Shown here piece after piece: positions 54,840 through 63,920 of a stretch of 64,000 nucleotides of DNA. Under the pieces are notes generated by a model. It ran no database searches. It had not been told where the DNA came from and saw only the letters and a list, made by a program, of their open reading frames with translations. Made by a program: the position numbers and the translations under genes. Origin of the DNA: Prevotella sp. oral taxon 475 (GTDB lineage Bacteria > Bacteroidota > Bacteroidia > Bacteroidales > Bacteroidaceae). Location of the stretch: positions 1,094,001 through 1,158,000 of the forward strand of contig NZ_CP072334.1 in the NCBI RefSeq assembly GCF_018127805.1, in the 5' to 3' direction. Numbering within the stretch: the first letter of the stretch is position 1; each line of letters begins with the position of its first letter.

Positions 54840-56090
54840 ATGATAGGAAATCGAACTTACTATGGAGAGTATTCTCTTGAACGCTGGATAGAGTTGGTAG
54901 TCAAGGGAAATATAGTTCTACCCGAGTATCAAAGACATTTTGTCTGGGATCAGAAAGACCTTAAGCGTCTAATTAAATCACTCCATGAAGGACAGTTTGT
55001 TCAGCCTGTAACTATAGGGTTGTATAACAAGGGCAACAAGGAGAAAATCAATTTACTCTTAGATGGACAACAGCGTCTCTCTTCCATCTTATTAGCCTAT
55101 CTAGGCTATTTCCCTAAAAAAGAAATGTTCGAAACACCAAATCAGGAGATCGCAATAGAGGATGATAGTGCTTTCGATGAAGCAGGTGATAATCAGAATA
55201 CGGAGATAAAGTCTATAAAATGGACTATAAGGGAATTATACGATAAAGAGAAATCGCTAGAAGAGCTTCGAGCAGAGTTATCATCAAATTCTCGTTATGA
55301 GAAACTTGATTTGGGATTACAATTAGAAGAAGATTTTTGGAAGGAAACATTCATCGGGTTTTCTTTTATCGTCCCTGATATGGCTGAAGTGTCTGATGTG
55401 CAGACGTTTTATACCCATTTATTTCGTAATATGAACTACTATGGGAGAAAGTTATCTGCTTCAGAGAGCCGTAAATCTCTATATTATCAAGATTCTAGAC
55501 TCACCAATTATTTCGAAGGGAAAACAGAACAAGGAGACGATGTGTTGTGTGATCTCAAAGTAAAACAAGATTTTAAACCTAGGCAAATCGATTTTATTCG
55601 CTATCTATCCATGCTATCTCAAAAGAAGGTAGGGAAGACGGTTATGATGGGCTACTCTGCCTACAATAGCCGTGAAAACTACTATGCAGACTATGTTGCT
55701 TATCTTTTAGGGTTAGAGCAAGAAGAACGCGAAGACAAGTTTGACGGTTTTGATTTCTCTGCTATCTTCCCTGACTATGTTATCAGAGATCGATATAACA
55801 AGTTAAGGGAAGGAGTAGAACAAATCAAACAGTATATTCATCAGGATTATGATGGGGCATTCAAATCTTGGATTGATGCAGATTTATGGCTATTGGGGTT
55901 AATTTATTATGTCGTGTTTGAGGGGAAGGATTTATCTCTGGAAGGAAACAAAGGTGAGGATCTAAGGCAAGCAATAAGCGAAGAGATAGATTCTAAAAAT
56001 GAAGCCTACCAAAAAAGAAGTAATGCTCTAGGACACATAAGAGAGCGTATTAACAAGTCCATTGAAATATATAATGATTATGTATCATAA
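54840..56090 (+). CDS. DUF262 (ParB/GmrSD-type) protein, first gene of a two-gene cassette
   Basis: 416 residues. N-terminal DUF262 domain: SLERWIELVVKGNIVLPEYQ, FVWDQKDLKRLIKSL, and the signature LLLDGQQRLSSIL (DGQQR at 75-79), which in GmrS-type proteins binds nucleotide and supports DNA cleavage or switching. Residues ~130-416 are helical. DUF262 proteins are frequent in defence systems (GmrSD, BrxU-like). The last 11 bases overlap the partner start. ATG 54840 is chosen over an upstream start at 54804, which overlaps the promoter boxes. Confidence 0.88.
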   Translation: MIGNRTYYGEYSLERWIELVVKGNIVLPEYQRHFVWDQKDLKRLIKSLHEGQFVQPVTIGLYNKGNKEKINLLLDGQQRLSSILLAYLGYFPKKEMFETPNQEIAIEDDSAFDEAGDNQNTEIKSIKWTIRELYDKEKSLEELRAELSSNSRYEKLDLGLQLEEDFWKETFIGFSFIVPDMAEVSDVQTFYTHLFRNMNYYGRKLSASESRKSLYYQDSRLTNYFEGKTEQGDDVLCDLKVKQDFKPRQIDFIRYLSMLSQKKVGKTVMMGYSAYNSRENYYADYVAYLLGLEQEEREDKFDGFDFSAIFPDYVIRDRYNKLREGVEQIKQYIHQDYDGAFKSWIDADLWLLGLIYYVVFEGKDLSLEGNKGEDLRQAISEEIDSKNEAYQKRSNALGHIRERINKSIEIYNDYVS

Positions 56091-56844
56091 TATTCATTCC
56101 GACTTTATACTAGCACCTATCCTAGAAGTTTTTGCTGATGGAGTAAACGCCTGCAAGGGAGTTGGAGACGGTATAGAAACACAGCCTTTGAGTGAATATG
56201 TTCTATCTTCCCTTTTCCTCAAAGCAACAGGAGCACAAGAGCAAAAACTCAAATGTATTTGTTGGGAGATTGCAACTCATGATTATGATTTCCGCTACCA
56301 ATTTGTGCGAGGAGATTTTCAATTAGGTGAATATTCAGATTATAAATCAAAGAATAAGATTTGTTCTTATTTGCAAGAGCAAATAACGAAGCTAAAGAAA
56401 GAAGAGCCATATACGATAGCCGAAGATACAAGAAAAGCCATAATTGCTCAGGCTATTTCAGATATAGAGACTCTCTTTGAGAATACAAATATTTCGATCT
56501 GGGGGGCAAGAAATTTCGCTATGTATAAGGACTGCGTTAAAAATAGATTAGAACTTGCTCAAATCCTAGCAAGTTATCCTAAGAAAAAATATTATTTGAG
56601 CCTTTTTGAAAGTACTCTTCAAAAAGATTATGATGAGATAGTATACAGACATCGTAACCGTTTAGCCCATAATACAACATCATATCAGCGACACCTCCCT
56701 ACATTGGAAACATTAGCTGCGAAAGAATCTGGAAGGTATAATTATTTCTATCGATATACTCTGTTGGTTTTGATAGATCTTATCCTTATCTCTCTATACA
56801 GAGAGTATAGAGAGAGTTTGAAGTCCTATTCTGTACATCCATAG
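56080..56844 (+). CDS. HEPN-like partner of the DUF262 protein
   Basis: 254 residues, all helical, no signal peptide. Near the C-terminus lies RNRLAH (Arg192, His197), the Rx4-6H motif of HEPN ribonucleases and HEPN-type toxins, in the context DEIVYRHRNRLAHN. Start ATG 56080 overlaps the DUF262 stop; the decayed copy at 49744 has the same overlap, which supports it. The two proteins probably work as one system, with the HEPN part as effector and the DUF262 part as sensor or switch. The HEPN assignment rests on one motif and helical content. Confidence 0.75.
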   Translation: MYHNIHSDFILAPILEVFADGVNACKGVGDGIETQPLSEYVLSSLFLKATGAQEQKLKCICWEIATHDYDFRYQFVRGDFQLGEYSDYKSKNKICSYLQEQITKLKKEEPYTIAEDTRKAIIAQAISDIETLFENTNISIWGARNFAMYKDCVKNRLELAQILASYPKKKYYLSLFESTLQKDYDEIVYRHRNRLAHNTTSYQRHLPTLETLAAKESGRYNYFYRYTLLVLIDLILISLYREYRESLKSYSVHP

Positions 56845-56940
56845 AGTAATGATATTAAAGATTGGGTAGAAGCCACTCCATCCAAGACTTGTAGTCTTGG
56901 ATGGAGATTTTTATTACTCGCAAGCTTTTTGGGTGTAATA

Positions 56941-56978
56941 AAGGGTGTAAATCACGTAATTCGTTGATTTACACCCTT
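56941..56978. terminator. Terminator beyond tRNA-Ser(UGA)
   Basis: Stem AAGGGTGTAAATCA / TGATTTACACCCTT with a 10-base loop, followed on the reverse strand by TTATTA. A very similar stem follows the second tRNA-Ser at 59866-59899. Confidence 0.7.
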
Positions 56979-56983
56979 ATCTG

Positions 56984-57068
56984 CGGAGAGAGAGGGATTC
57001 GAACCCCCGGTACCTCTCGGTACGGCAGTTTTCAAGACTGCTGTAATCGACCACTCTACCATCTCTCC
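56984..57068 (-). tRNA. tRNA-Ser(UGA)
   Basis: 85-nt tRNA with acceptor stem GGAGAGA/TCTCTCC, a long variable arm (CCGTACCGAGAGGTACCG region), T-arm GGTTCGAATCC, and anticodon loop CTTGAAA (anticodon TGA). The long variable arm is typical of serine. It bounds the mobile island on the right, just 140 bases after the HEPN-like gene. Confidence 0.95.
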
Positions 57069-57584
57069 TTACCATGAATCTTATACAAGATTTGTATCCT
57101 AAATCGGTGCAAAGGTAAGACTTTTTTCTTCCATAACCAAATTTATATGGTTTTTTAATGGGAATAAGGAAATTTCTAGATGGGCTCTTTGTCTTCACAC
57201 CTTATTTCCTTTAGTTCTTGCATCGAACTTTCTTAGCTTTCGACATACATTTTTTAGTTTTTCTATGTCATTTGTGCGAGTTATCTTGTAAAAAACAGAC
57301 ATATTTTTATTGTTACTTTAAGGCGATATAAATACTTTGCCAATAGCATTTAAACTCCATGTTCGGATACGATAAAGAATAACACAATGGAGGGTGATCT
57401 TTCCACAAGGTCGCCTTTTAATAACCAAATAAAAATATTAGTCTTTTGCCGAGATAATTGTACTAATTCCATGATTACTTATAGGTATTACCAAAAAAAA
57501 TGCTTGTAAAAGCTTACGATTGTACCGCGTTGTTCGGGGCGTCGTATCTCGAATGAGGGTAAATATCATCGTTGTTGTTCCTCA
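57069..57584. other. Intergenic region, hairpin only
   Basis: No convincing gene. A hairpin GGTGATCTT ... AAGGTCGCC with TTTT after it (about 57392-57418) looks like a plus-strand terminator, possibly of a small RNA or a lost gene; no promoter box is evident. Confidence 0.4.
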
Positions 57585-57765
57585 TTAAGTTGACATTTTT
57601 ATCGGAATCTTGAATTGTTTCTCGGCTAGATCGGTCACTATTTCTAAGGCTTCTACGTGGATTTTGCTGCGTTCTACAGTTTTTTGAGTTGGTGATTCTC
57701 GTGCTGTAGACGAAGATTTTCTTCGCGGAGTTGGTCTTCTGTACTGGGCATGGTGTGCTCTTCTA
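57585..57765 (-). pseudogene. IS3 orfA relic
   Basis: On the reverse strand MPSTEDQLREENLRLQHEN continues, after a frameshift, as VERSKIHVEALEIVTDLAEK and QFKIPIKMST. This is the C-terminal helix and tail pattern of IS3-type OrfA proteins (compare TMIDLAEKKYNIRIRKN in the intact orfA at 47337). No orfB remains. Confidence 0.6.
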
Positions 57766-57841
57766 AGTGGGGATGGAGGTTGGCTAAGTCTGAAATACCA
57801 TAGTGCGCAAACCATAAATTCAAACTCGAGGTCGTTATGCC

Positions 57842-58114
57842 ATGAAGCGCGCTAAAGGTAGACTTGTTCTTTCCACTACAAAATACGCTTTTAAAAGCGA
57901 CAAACGTTCTAAGTTACTAAAATTGCAGACGAAACCCGCCATCGCGGAGAAAGACTTTTCGCCTGCAAAGAATATCGTGGGCAGTCGCCTGAACTTTCAA
58001 CCCGAAACAAACTGGACGGCTGCCGATCGCACCTGTAAAAAACCGTTTATCCAAGGTGTGGAGGTGAAGATGATTGCAGAGAAGGAGGATGCGAAGAAGA
58101 GACCAAAGCAGTAG
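57842..58114 (+). pseudogene. HU-like protein, N-terminally truncated
   Basis: The last ~55 residues (KDFSPAKNIVGSRLNFQPET, then KPFIQGVEVKMIAEKEDAKK) match the C-terminal half of the HU-like protein at 3234 (DLAKNVKGSHILFQPET ... VTVLTEKKAKK). The N-terminal dimerisation part is absent, replaced by unrelated basic residues. A remnant rather than a working nucleoid protein. Confidence 0.7.
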
Positions 58115-58238
58115 AAAGATAAGAATTAAAAAAATGAAAGGGTGAAAAGATGCCGACGCCACACGGGGCAGGTATGCTTTTCACCCTTCCTGTTTGCTGT
58201 TTTTATAGAATGCCGCTCGGACGTAGTGGGAATGTCTT

Positions 58239-59606
58239 TCAGGGTTGTAGTAAATGCACCGTTAGTGGCAACTCTACGCCCTGTACAGACGTTTCGTTGA
58301 CGGCATTGAGTTTCAACTTCATTTTAAGGAAGTAGCCCTGCTTTTGTGCTTCAATCACTTCGAACCTCGGGCTTTCGAAATACAGGTCGAGCACAGAGCC
58401 GTCTCCCGATGTGGGCTTCCAAACGGTAACGATCGAGCTTCCGCTTCCCGTGCTTACTTTCTGCGGCAACAAGTCGATGAGCTTTCCGTCTCGCCGTATG
58501 CCCATCTGCACCTTTTCTATCCATGCCTGCACGGGAACAGTGCTCATCTGTGAAAGTTTGTCGCCGTCGGGCGCGTTTCTGAACACTTTTCCCAGATGTT
58601 TGCCCACCTCGGTACTGCCTGCCAGCTGCAAATCTTTGTTTAAGTCGGCAAGAGACTTGAAGCCGTCTATAATCACTCCGAATTCTGCCAGTTCGGTTTC
58701 TCTGCCATCATTTGTCGTGAGTTTGATGGTGATGAGCATCGAGTTGTCGTTGTCGTCTCTTACTTTATGAACGACGCGGGGGACAAAACGTGTGCGGTCG
58801 TATTTCAATAGCCCTGCGTAGAAGACATCAACATTTTCGTATACGCCGCGCATATAGAGTGAGCGGACGGCATCACGATTGAGAGATACCTGTTTTTGGT
58901 AATATATGTTTTTATCGAACAACAACGAAGGTGCTCCGTTAGCACCACTGCCCATGTTGCCTTTGATGCCGTTGTAGGTAAGAATGAATGAGAGTGTTCC
59001 CTCGTGGCGGTTCGACGGTGTGTATTTGATGTCGCTGACGACAGTCTTGGCAATATCTTCGGGGGTAAAGGTGTAATGATGTTTCCCGTCGGGCGTAGAA
59101 GATGTGAAGTTGATGAAATGAGAGAGGTATTCGGTAGTGAATTTGTCGGTATTGCCGAGTCGATAGAGCGTGTCGAAGTCGAAATCTTTCTGATAGTCCA
59201 TATCGCTTTTCCACGTTGCTACCACCCGTTTAGCCATAGCACCATCGGCAGGCTTGGGGGCAAAGCCTTCGAAAGTTACCGTTTGTTTGAAGGGTTTTCC
59301 AGAGATACTGCCTTTGATAGTTACGGTGAGCGTTCCCGTCTGTTCGTTGCGGTTTGTTTCATCGACGGCCGTTACAGTGAGTGTTTTACCGTCGATGGTC
59401 TTTTCGCCGCTCGTAGCTTTAAGTTTTTGTAATGCCTGATAGACAGTGAGACTTTTGTTTAGTTCGAAGTATTTGAAGAGTTGCTCTTTTTTCACCTCTT
59501 GTGTCTCAGTCTGCTCGGAGGGCTGTTTCCCACCGGTAGCGGGTTCCTCGCTACTGCATGCCGCCAGTGTTGCACACAGGGTAATCATCAATAATGCTTT
59601 TTTCAT
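58239..59606 (-). CDS. Large surface lipoprotein, Lipoprotein_17-like N-terminal domain
   Basis: 455 residues. Signal peptide with lipobox LAACSS (Cys17). A Thr/Glu linker is followed by a domain like the variable lipoprotein-17 type (TLTVTAVDETNRNEQTGTLT, VTIKGSISGKPFKQTVTFEG), and then by a ~330-residue part in which no family was recognised. Likely on the cell surface. The gene stands alone, read away from tRNA-Ser(GGA). Confidence 0.8.
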   Translation of the reverse strand: MKKALLMITLCATLAACSSEEPATGGKQPSEQTETQEVKKEQLFKYFELNKSLTVYQALQKLKATSGEKTIDGKTLTVTAVDETNRNEQTGTLTVTIKGSISGKPFKQTVTFEGFAPKPADGAMAKRVVATWKSDMDYQKDFDFDTLYRLGNTDKFTTEYLSHFINFTSSTPDGKHHYTFTPEDIAKTVVSDIKYTPSNRHEGTLSFILTYNGIKGNMGSGANGAPSLLFDKNIYYQKQVSLNRDAVRSLYMRGVYENVDVFYAGLLKYDRTRFVPRVVHKVRDDNDNSMLITIKLTTNDGRETELAEFGVIIDGFKSLADLNKDLQLAGSTEVGKHLGKVFRNAPDGDKLSQMSTVPVQAWIEKVQMGIRRDGKLIDLLPQKVSTGSGSSIVTVWKPTSGDGSVLDLYFESPRFEVIEAQKQGYFLKMKLKLNAVNETSVQGVELPLTVHLLQP

Positions 59607-59865
59607 TTTCTCATTTTTTGTTTGTTAATTACTGAATACATTTTTCTCTTCGCCTTTTGCAAAAAAACGACAGACAACTTTTGTAAAGAACGTACTTTTG
59701 TCTTGTCGCGTGCAAAATTAACGATTCCTGTTGACATTTCTTGCACTGATGATGGATATATTGCTGCAGGTATGATTAAGAAAAAATGTTGGAAGCTGAC
59801 TAACTGCTCCCAATATTGACATCTGATAAGATTGGGGTACAAAGAAGTTTTCGGGTATAATAAAA

Positions 59866-59899
59866 GGCGTAAATCATAAACTTGACGATTTACACCCTT
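59866..59899. terminator. Terminator beyond tRNA-Ser(GGA)
   Basis: Imperfect stem AGGCGTAAATCA ... CGATTTACACCCTT. Its right arm shares TTTACACCCTT with the terminator at 56941-56978. Confidence 0.55.
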
Positions 59900-59904
59900 G
59901 TTTG

Positions 59905-59992
59905 CGGAGAGAGGGGGATTCGAACCCCCGAAACGCTTTAGGCGTTTACAAGCTTTCCAGGCGTGCCTCTTCAACCACTCGAGCACCTCTCC
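59905..59992 (-). tRNA. tRNA-Ser(GGA)
   Basis: 88-nt tRNA, acceptor GGAGAGG/TCTCTCC, long variable arm, T-arm GGGGGTTCGAATCCCCC, anticodon loop CTGGAAA (anticodon GGA). The anticodon stem CACGC/GCTTG has a C-U mismatch at its middle pair, where a G would restore pairing. Confidence 0.92.
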
Positions 59993-60208
59993 TTTTGAAA
60001 TTCTGCATGCAAAAGTAATATCTTTTTTTGAGTTATGCAAGAAGGGGAGGAAACAAAAACATTTTTATCAGTCGAGAAACAGAGGATGAACTGTGTGTAT
60101 TTGTAAAAAACAATCGGGGCCTTTTTAATGGGCGTTAAGAGGGTAAATGCTTCTGTTAAATAGGGATAAAGAAAGGATTTGCCGGGAGCGTATTACATTT
60201 TTTGCCTC

Positions 60209-60217
60209 TAATTTTGC
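60209..60217 (+). promoter_or_regulatory. -7 box of the HtrA/DegP gene
   Basis: TAATTTTGC, 51 bases before the ATG of the protease gene, consensus Bacteroidetes form. Confidence 0.65.
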
Positions 60218-60267
60218 AGCCTGAATGCTAAGATTGGCAACGTATAACATTAATCATAAAGAAAGCA

Positions 60268-61725
60268 ATGAAAAAGTATTCGCAGTATTTTGTTGGCGGA
60301 CTATGCGCACTGGCTGTGGCGTTTTCTGCCGGAACTTTTATGAAGGTGAATGCGGCGACTGTGCCGGCTCAGCCTGTGGATTTGACGTATGCCGCTGAGA
60401 AGGCTCTCCCGGCGGTGGTTCATATTCGGTATGTACAGAACTCGAAAGTGAAGACGGTGGATGTGCAGAGCGATCCGTTCGGCGACTTCTTTGCCGATCC
60501 GTTTGGGTTCTTTGGCAATCCCGGTCAGGGAAATGGAGGAACACAGAAACGACAAGTGCAAACGCCGAAGCGCGAGGCTACCGGGTCGGGGGTGATTATC
60601 TCGGCTGACGGATATATCGTGACCAATAACCATGTGGTGGAGGGAGCCGATCAGCTCACGGTGACGCTGAATGATAACCGTGAATTTTCGGCACGCATCG
60701 TGGGCACGGATAAGAATACTGACCTGGCCCTCATCAAAATCGACGGACGAAATCTACCTACGCTACCCATTGGCGATTCGGATAAACTGAAGGTCGGCGA
60801 GTGGGTGCTGGCTGTGGGTAATCCGTTCAATTTCACGTCGACGGTTACGGCGGGCATCGTCAGTGCCAAGGCGCGCTCACTGGGAGCGAATGGTGTAGAA
60901 TCGTTCATTCAGACCGATGCTGCCATCAATCAAGGTAACTCGGGCGGTGCGCTGGTCAACACGTCGGGCGAGCTGGTAGGCATCAACGCCATGCTTTACT
61001 CGCAGACGGGCTCGTACAGTGGTTATGGCTTTGCTATTCCTACAACGATTATGAACAAGGTGGTGGCCGACATCAAGCAGTATGGTAATGTACAGCGAGC
61101 CTTCTTGGGCATTCAGGGGCAGGACGTGAGGATATATCTCGATCAGCAGAAAGATCAAGGAAAGGAACTCGACTTGGGTACCAACGAAGGTATTTATGTG
61201 GCGAAGGTAGACGACGACGGAGCCGGAGCTGCTGCCGGACTGAAGGCGGGTGACGTCATCACGGCTCTCGATGGTAAGCGACTTAAGAAGATGGCTGAAT
61301 TGCAGGAGCATATCGCCTCGAAACGACCGGGCGATAAGATGTCGATTACCTATCTCCACAACAAGAAGCAGAACACCAGTACCGTAACGCTCAAAAATGC
61401 ACAGGGCAACACGCAGGTGGTGAAGACGGCCGACCTCGACATCCTCGGTGCGAACTTCAAGGAAGTTTCCGCTGCACAGAAGAATCAGCTCGGCATTACG
61501 CACGGCCTGGAGGTGATCAAGGTGAATGCAGGTGCGCTCAAAGAGGCAGGCATCGCAAAGGGATTCATCATTCAGAAGGCCAACGACCAGCCCATCAAGA
61601 CGCTCGACGAGCTGCAAAAGGCTGTTAAGGAGGCTTCTACCAGCAAAGATCCCGTGCTCTATATCCAGGGTGTTTATCCTACGGGAAAGAAGGCCTATTT
61701 TGCTGTGGTACTGAGCGGTAATTGA
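60268..61725 (+). CDS. degP: HtrA/DegP-family periplasmic serine protease
   Basis: 485 residues. Signal peptide (about 1-29, cleaved after VNAA), trypsin-like domain with His122 (TNNHVVEG), Asp152 (KNTDLALIKID) and Ser225 (NQGNSGGALV), then two PDZ domains (about 275-365 and 400-480). Family members degrade or refold misfolded envelope proteins. The usual glycine-rich loop LA region is present near residues 80-105. Its transcript meets that of the transporter at the hairpin at 61813. Confidence 0.93.
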   Translation: MKKYSQYFVGGLCALAVAFSAGTFMKVNAATVPAQPVDLTYAAEKALPAVVHIRYVQNSKVKTVDVQSDPFGDFFADPFGFFGNPGQGNGGTQKRQVQTPKREATGSGVIISADGYIVTNNHVVEGADQLTVTLNDNREFSARIVGTDKNTDLALIKIDGRNLPTLPIGDSDKLKVGEWVLAVGNPFNFTSTVTAGIVSAKARSLGANGVESFIQTDAAINQGNSGGALVNTSGELVGINAMLYSQTGSYSGYGFAIPTTIMNKVVADIKQYGNVQRAFLGIQGQDVRIYLDQQKDQGKELDLGTNEGIYVAKVDDDGAGAAAGLKAGDVITALDGKRLKKMAELQEHIASKRPGDKMSITYLHNKKQNTSTVTLKNAQGNTQVVKTADLDILGANFKEVSAAQKNQLGITHGLEVIKVNAGALKEAGIAKGFIIQKANDQPIKTLDELQKAVKEASTSKDPVLYIQGVYPTGKKAYFAVVLSGN

Positions 61726-61812
61726 GGAAGGAGGAGTAGGGGAGTAAAGGGAGTACATCTCTCATCTGTATTTCCTTTTATGACGCCCTCCTCCCACGAC
61801 TGATATACTTCT

Positions 61813-61874
61813 AAAGAAATCATCGATTTTTATAGCTTCGGTCAACCCGAACTATAAAAATCGATGATTTCTTT
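61813..61874. terminator. Bidirectional terminator between degP and the transporter
   Basis: A 22-bp perfect stem (AAAGAAATCATCGATTTTTA start) around an 18-base loop, with A/T runs on both sides; it separates two convergent genes. Confidence 0.85.
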
Positions 61875-61922
61875 GTTTGGTACTCCCTGCTCAAGAGTAT
61901 TCCGTTTCTTACAGAAAGAGGA

Positions 61923-63620
61923 TTATCCGCAGAAGAAGAGGACGATGAGCTGTGCCGTGAAGATGCGGAGGAACATGCTTAGGGGATAGACTGTGGAATA
62001 GCCGATGCCGGGAGCCTCGCGCGAGCAGATCTGGTTGGCATAGGCCAGGGCGGGAGGATCGGTACAGGTTCCGGCAAGCATTCCCATGATGGTGAAATAA
62101 TTGAACTTGTAGACCATGCGGGCGATCGTACCGATGATGAGAATGGGAATCACGGTGATGAGGAAACCGGTGTAGACGTATTTGATGCCATCGCCCTGCA
62201 CGACGGTGTCCCAGAATCCGGATCCGGCCTTGATACCTACGCTGGCCAGGAAGAGAGCCAAGCCGATTTCGCGCAGCATGAGATTGGCCGAGGTCGTGGT
62301 GTAGGTGACGAGTTTGAAGCGATAGCCGAACCTACCGATGAGGATGGCGATGACGAGCGGACCACCAGCGATACCCAGTTTCAGAGCCGCCGGGATGCCG
62401 TGAATGGTGACGGGGATGCTACCGAAAAGAATGCCGAGGATGATACCGATGAAGATGGTGGCGATGTTGGGAGCATCGAGTCGCTTCATGGAGTTGCCCA
62501 GGAGGTCGGCCACGCGGTTCACGCGGTCTTCGGGTCCAACGACCACCACGCGGTCGCCGATTTGGAAGCGGTGGTTTCTACTGGCAAAGAATTCCATTCC
62601 CTGGCGTGTGATGCGTGTGATGTTCACGCCGTAGACGCTGGAGAAATGCATCTCGCCGAGCAGCTTACCGTTGATCGAGGGACGCGTCACGATGATGCGT
62701 TTCGACACCATCGGCTGGGCCTCGTCTTCGTAGGTCCATTCGTCTTTCAATTCCTCACCGATAAAGGCCTGTACGGCTTCAGCGTCGCCTTCGGCGCAGA
62801 CAACGAGCACTTCGTCGCCCAGGGAGAAGACGGTGTCGGTCTGCGGAATGGTCATCTTCCCCTCGTGCAGCAGTCGGGTGCAAACCATGTCACGGTTGAG
62901 GAACTCGGAAATCTGCCCCAGTGTTCGCCCGGCCAAATACGAGTTGTTCACTCGTAGGTGCATGATGTAGGGCTTGGCGTGTGGATTGTCTTCCTCTTCC
63001 ACGGCCAGTTGATGTTCTTCTTCCTGCAAATCCACCCTGCAAATATATCGCACGGCAATCGTGGCTCCGATGATGCCCAGTACGCCTAAGGGATAGGCGC
63101 AGGCATAACCCGAGGCAATCTGCGGTAGTCCGTCGGGGAAGGAGCTCGACAGACTCGTCAGGGCCTCGTTGGCCGCACCTAGTCCGGGCGTGTTGGTAAT
63201 GGCCCCATAGAGCGTGCCCACCATCATCGGCAGGTTGTTGGCATTGCTCGTGTCGAAGAAGATGAAATAGCAGGCAAACATCACCAGGATGTTGAGCAGA
63301 ATCATCGACGTGGAGAGCAGATTGAGCTTGATGCCGCCCTTGCGGAAGCTTTCGAAGAAGCCCGGCCCCACTTGTAAGCCGATGCAGAATACAAAGAGAA
63401 TCAGCCCAAAATCCTGCATGAAGGTGAGGATGTTCGTGGGGGCTGTGAAGTGGATGTGGCCGGCCAGGATGCCGACAAACAAAACGAAGGTGACACCCAG
63501 CGAGATGCCACCAATCTTGACTTTGCCGAGCAACACACCGCCGGCAATGACGATGGCGTAAAGCAGTGCGATGTGCGCCACCGAATCGTCTGTGCTAAAT
63601 AGATTGATTAACCAGTCCAT
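61923..63620 (-). CDS. AspT/YidE/YbjL-family transporter with TrkA-C domains
   Basis: 565 residues. About ten membrane segments in two halves (residues ~17-200 and ~375-565) enclose two cytoplasmic TrkA-C (RCK-C) domains (about 205-365; [40 protein letters not shown]). This is the AAE (aspartate:alanine exchanger) type of putative anion antiporter. The start ATG 63620 is chosen since the promoter box GCAAAAATA (reverse TATTTTTGC, 63641-63649) lies directly upstream and the longer frame to 63644 would overlap it. Confidence 0.88.
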   Translation of the reverse strand: MDWLINLFSTDDSVAHIALLYAIVIAGGVLLGKVKIGGISLGVTFVLFVGILAGHIHFTAPTNILTFMQDFGLILFVFCIGLQVGPGFFESFRKGGIKLNLLSTSMILLNILVMFACYFIFFDTSNANNLPMMVGTLYGAITNTPGLGAANEALTSLSSSFPDGLPQIASGYACAYPLGVLGIIGATIAVRYICRVDLQEEEHQLAVEEEDNPHAKPYIMHLRVNNSYLAGRTLGQISEFLNRDMVCTRLLHEGKMTIPQTDTVFSLGDEVLVVCAEGDAEAVQAFIGEELKDEWTYEDEAQPMVSKRIIVTRPSINGKLLGEMHFSSVYGVNITRITRQGMEFFASRNHRFQIGDRVVVVGPEDRVNRVADLLGNSMKRLDAPNIATIFIGIILGILFGSIPVTIHGIPAALKLGIAGGPLVIAILIGRFGYRFKLVTYTTTSANLMLREIGLALFLASVGIKAGSGFWDTVVQGDGIKYVYTGFLITVIPILIIGTIARMVYKFNYFTIMGMLAGTCTDPPALAYANQICSREAPGIGYSTVYPLSMFLRIFTAQLIVLFFCG

Positions 63621-63754
63621 AAGATATTTAGTAATTCGGTGCAAAAATAGCCATTTTTTTGCAGATAAACTGGGAAACGGGCTCGAAATGTACGTGCTCT
63701 GTCTGCGTTCGCAATGCTTTCCGATCTCTTTCGGTGGATTCTTGTTTTGTGCGT

Positions 63755-63876
63755 GATGGCTTCCCGATGCGCAGGAGATGACCTCCCGTCTGTCGGGAGA
63801 TGACTTCTTGATGGGTGGGTGATGATCTCCCGATATGTGGGAGATGACTTCCCGATATGTGGGTGATGATCTGCGG
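63755..63876. repeat. 22-bp tandem repeat, five and a half units
   Basis: Units start at 63755, 63777, 63799, 63821, 63843 and (partial) 63865, core GATGACTTCCCGATATGTGG. Palindromic bits (CTCCCG/CGGGAG) occur in each. It lies behind the transporter promoter in non-coding DNA. Confidence 0.85.
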
Positions 63877-63920
63877 TGAGGTCGCTGAGCTGTTCTGTCG
63901 CACTTTTTGGGATCTCCGTA

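Noticed and set aside
57585..57815. 76-residue hypothetical protein
   Set aside because: Reads better as a frameshifted IS3 orfA tail; the N-terminal part is unrelated sequence.
60877..61758. 293-residue reverse-strand frame over degP
   Set aside because: Antisense shadow; the plus-strand frame has a full catalytic triad and PDZ domains.
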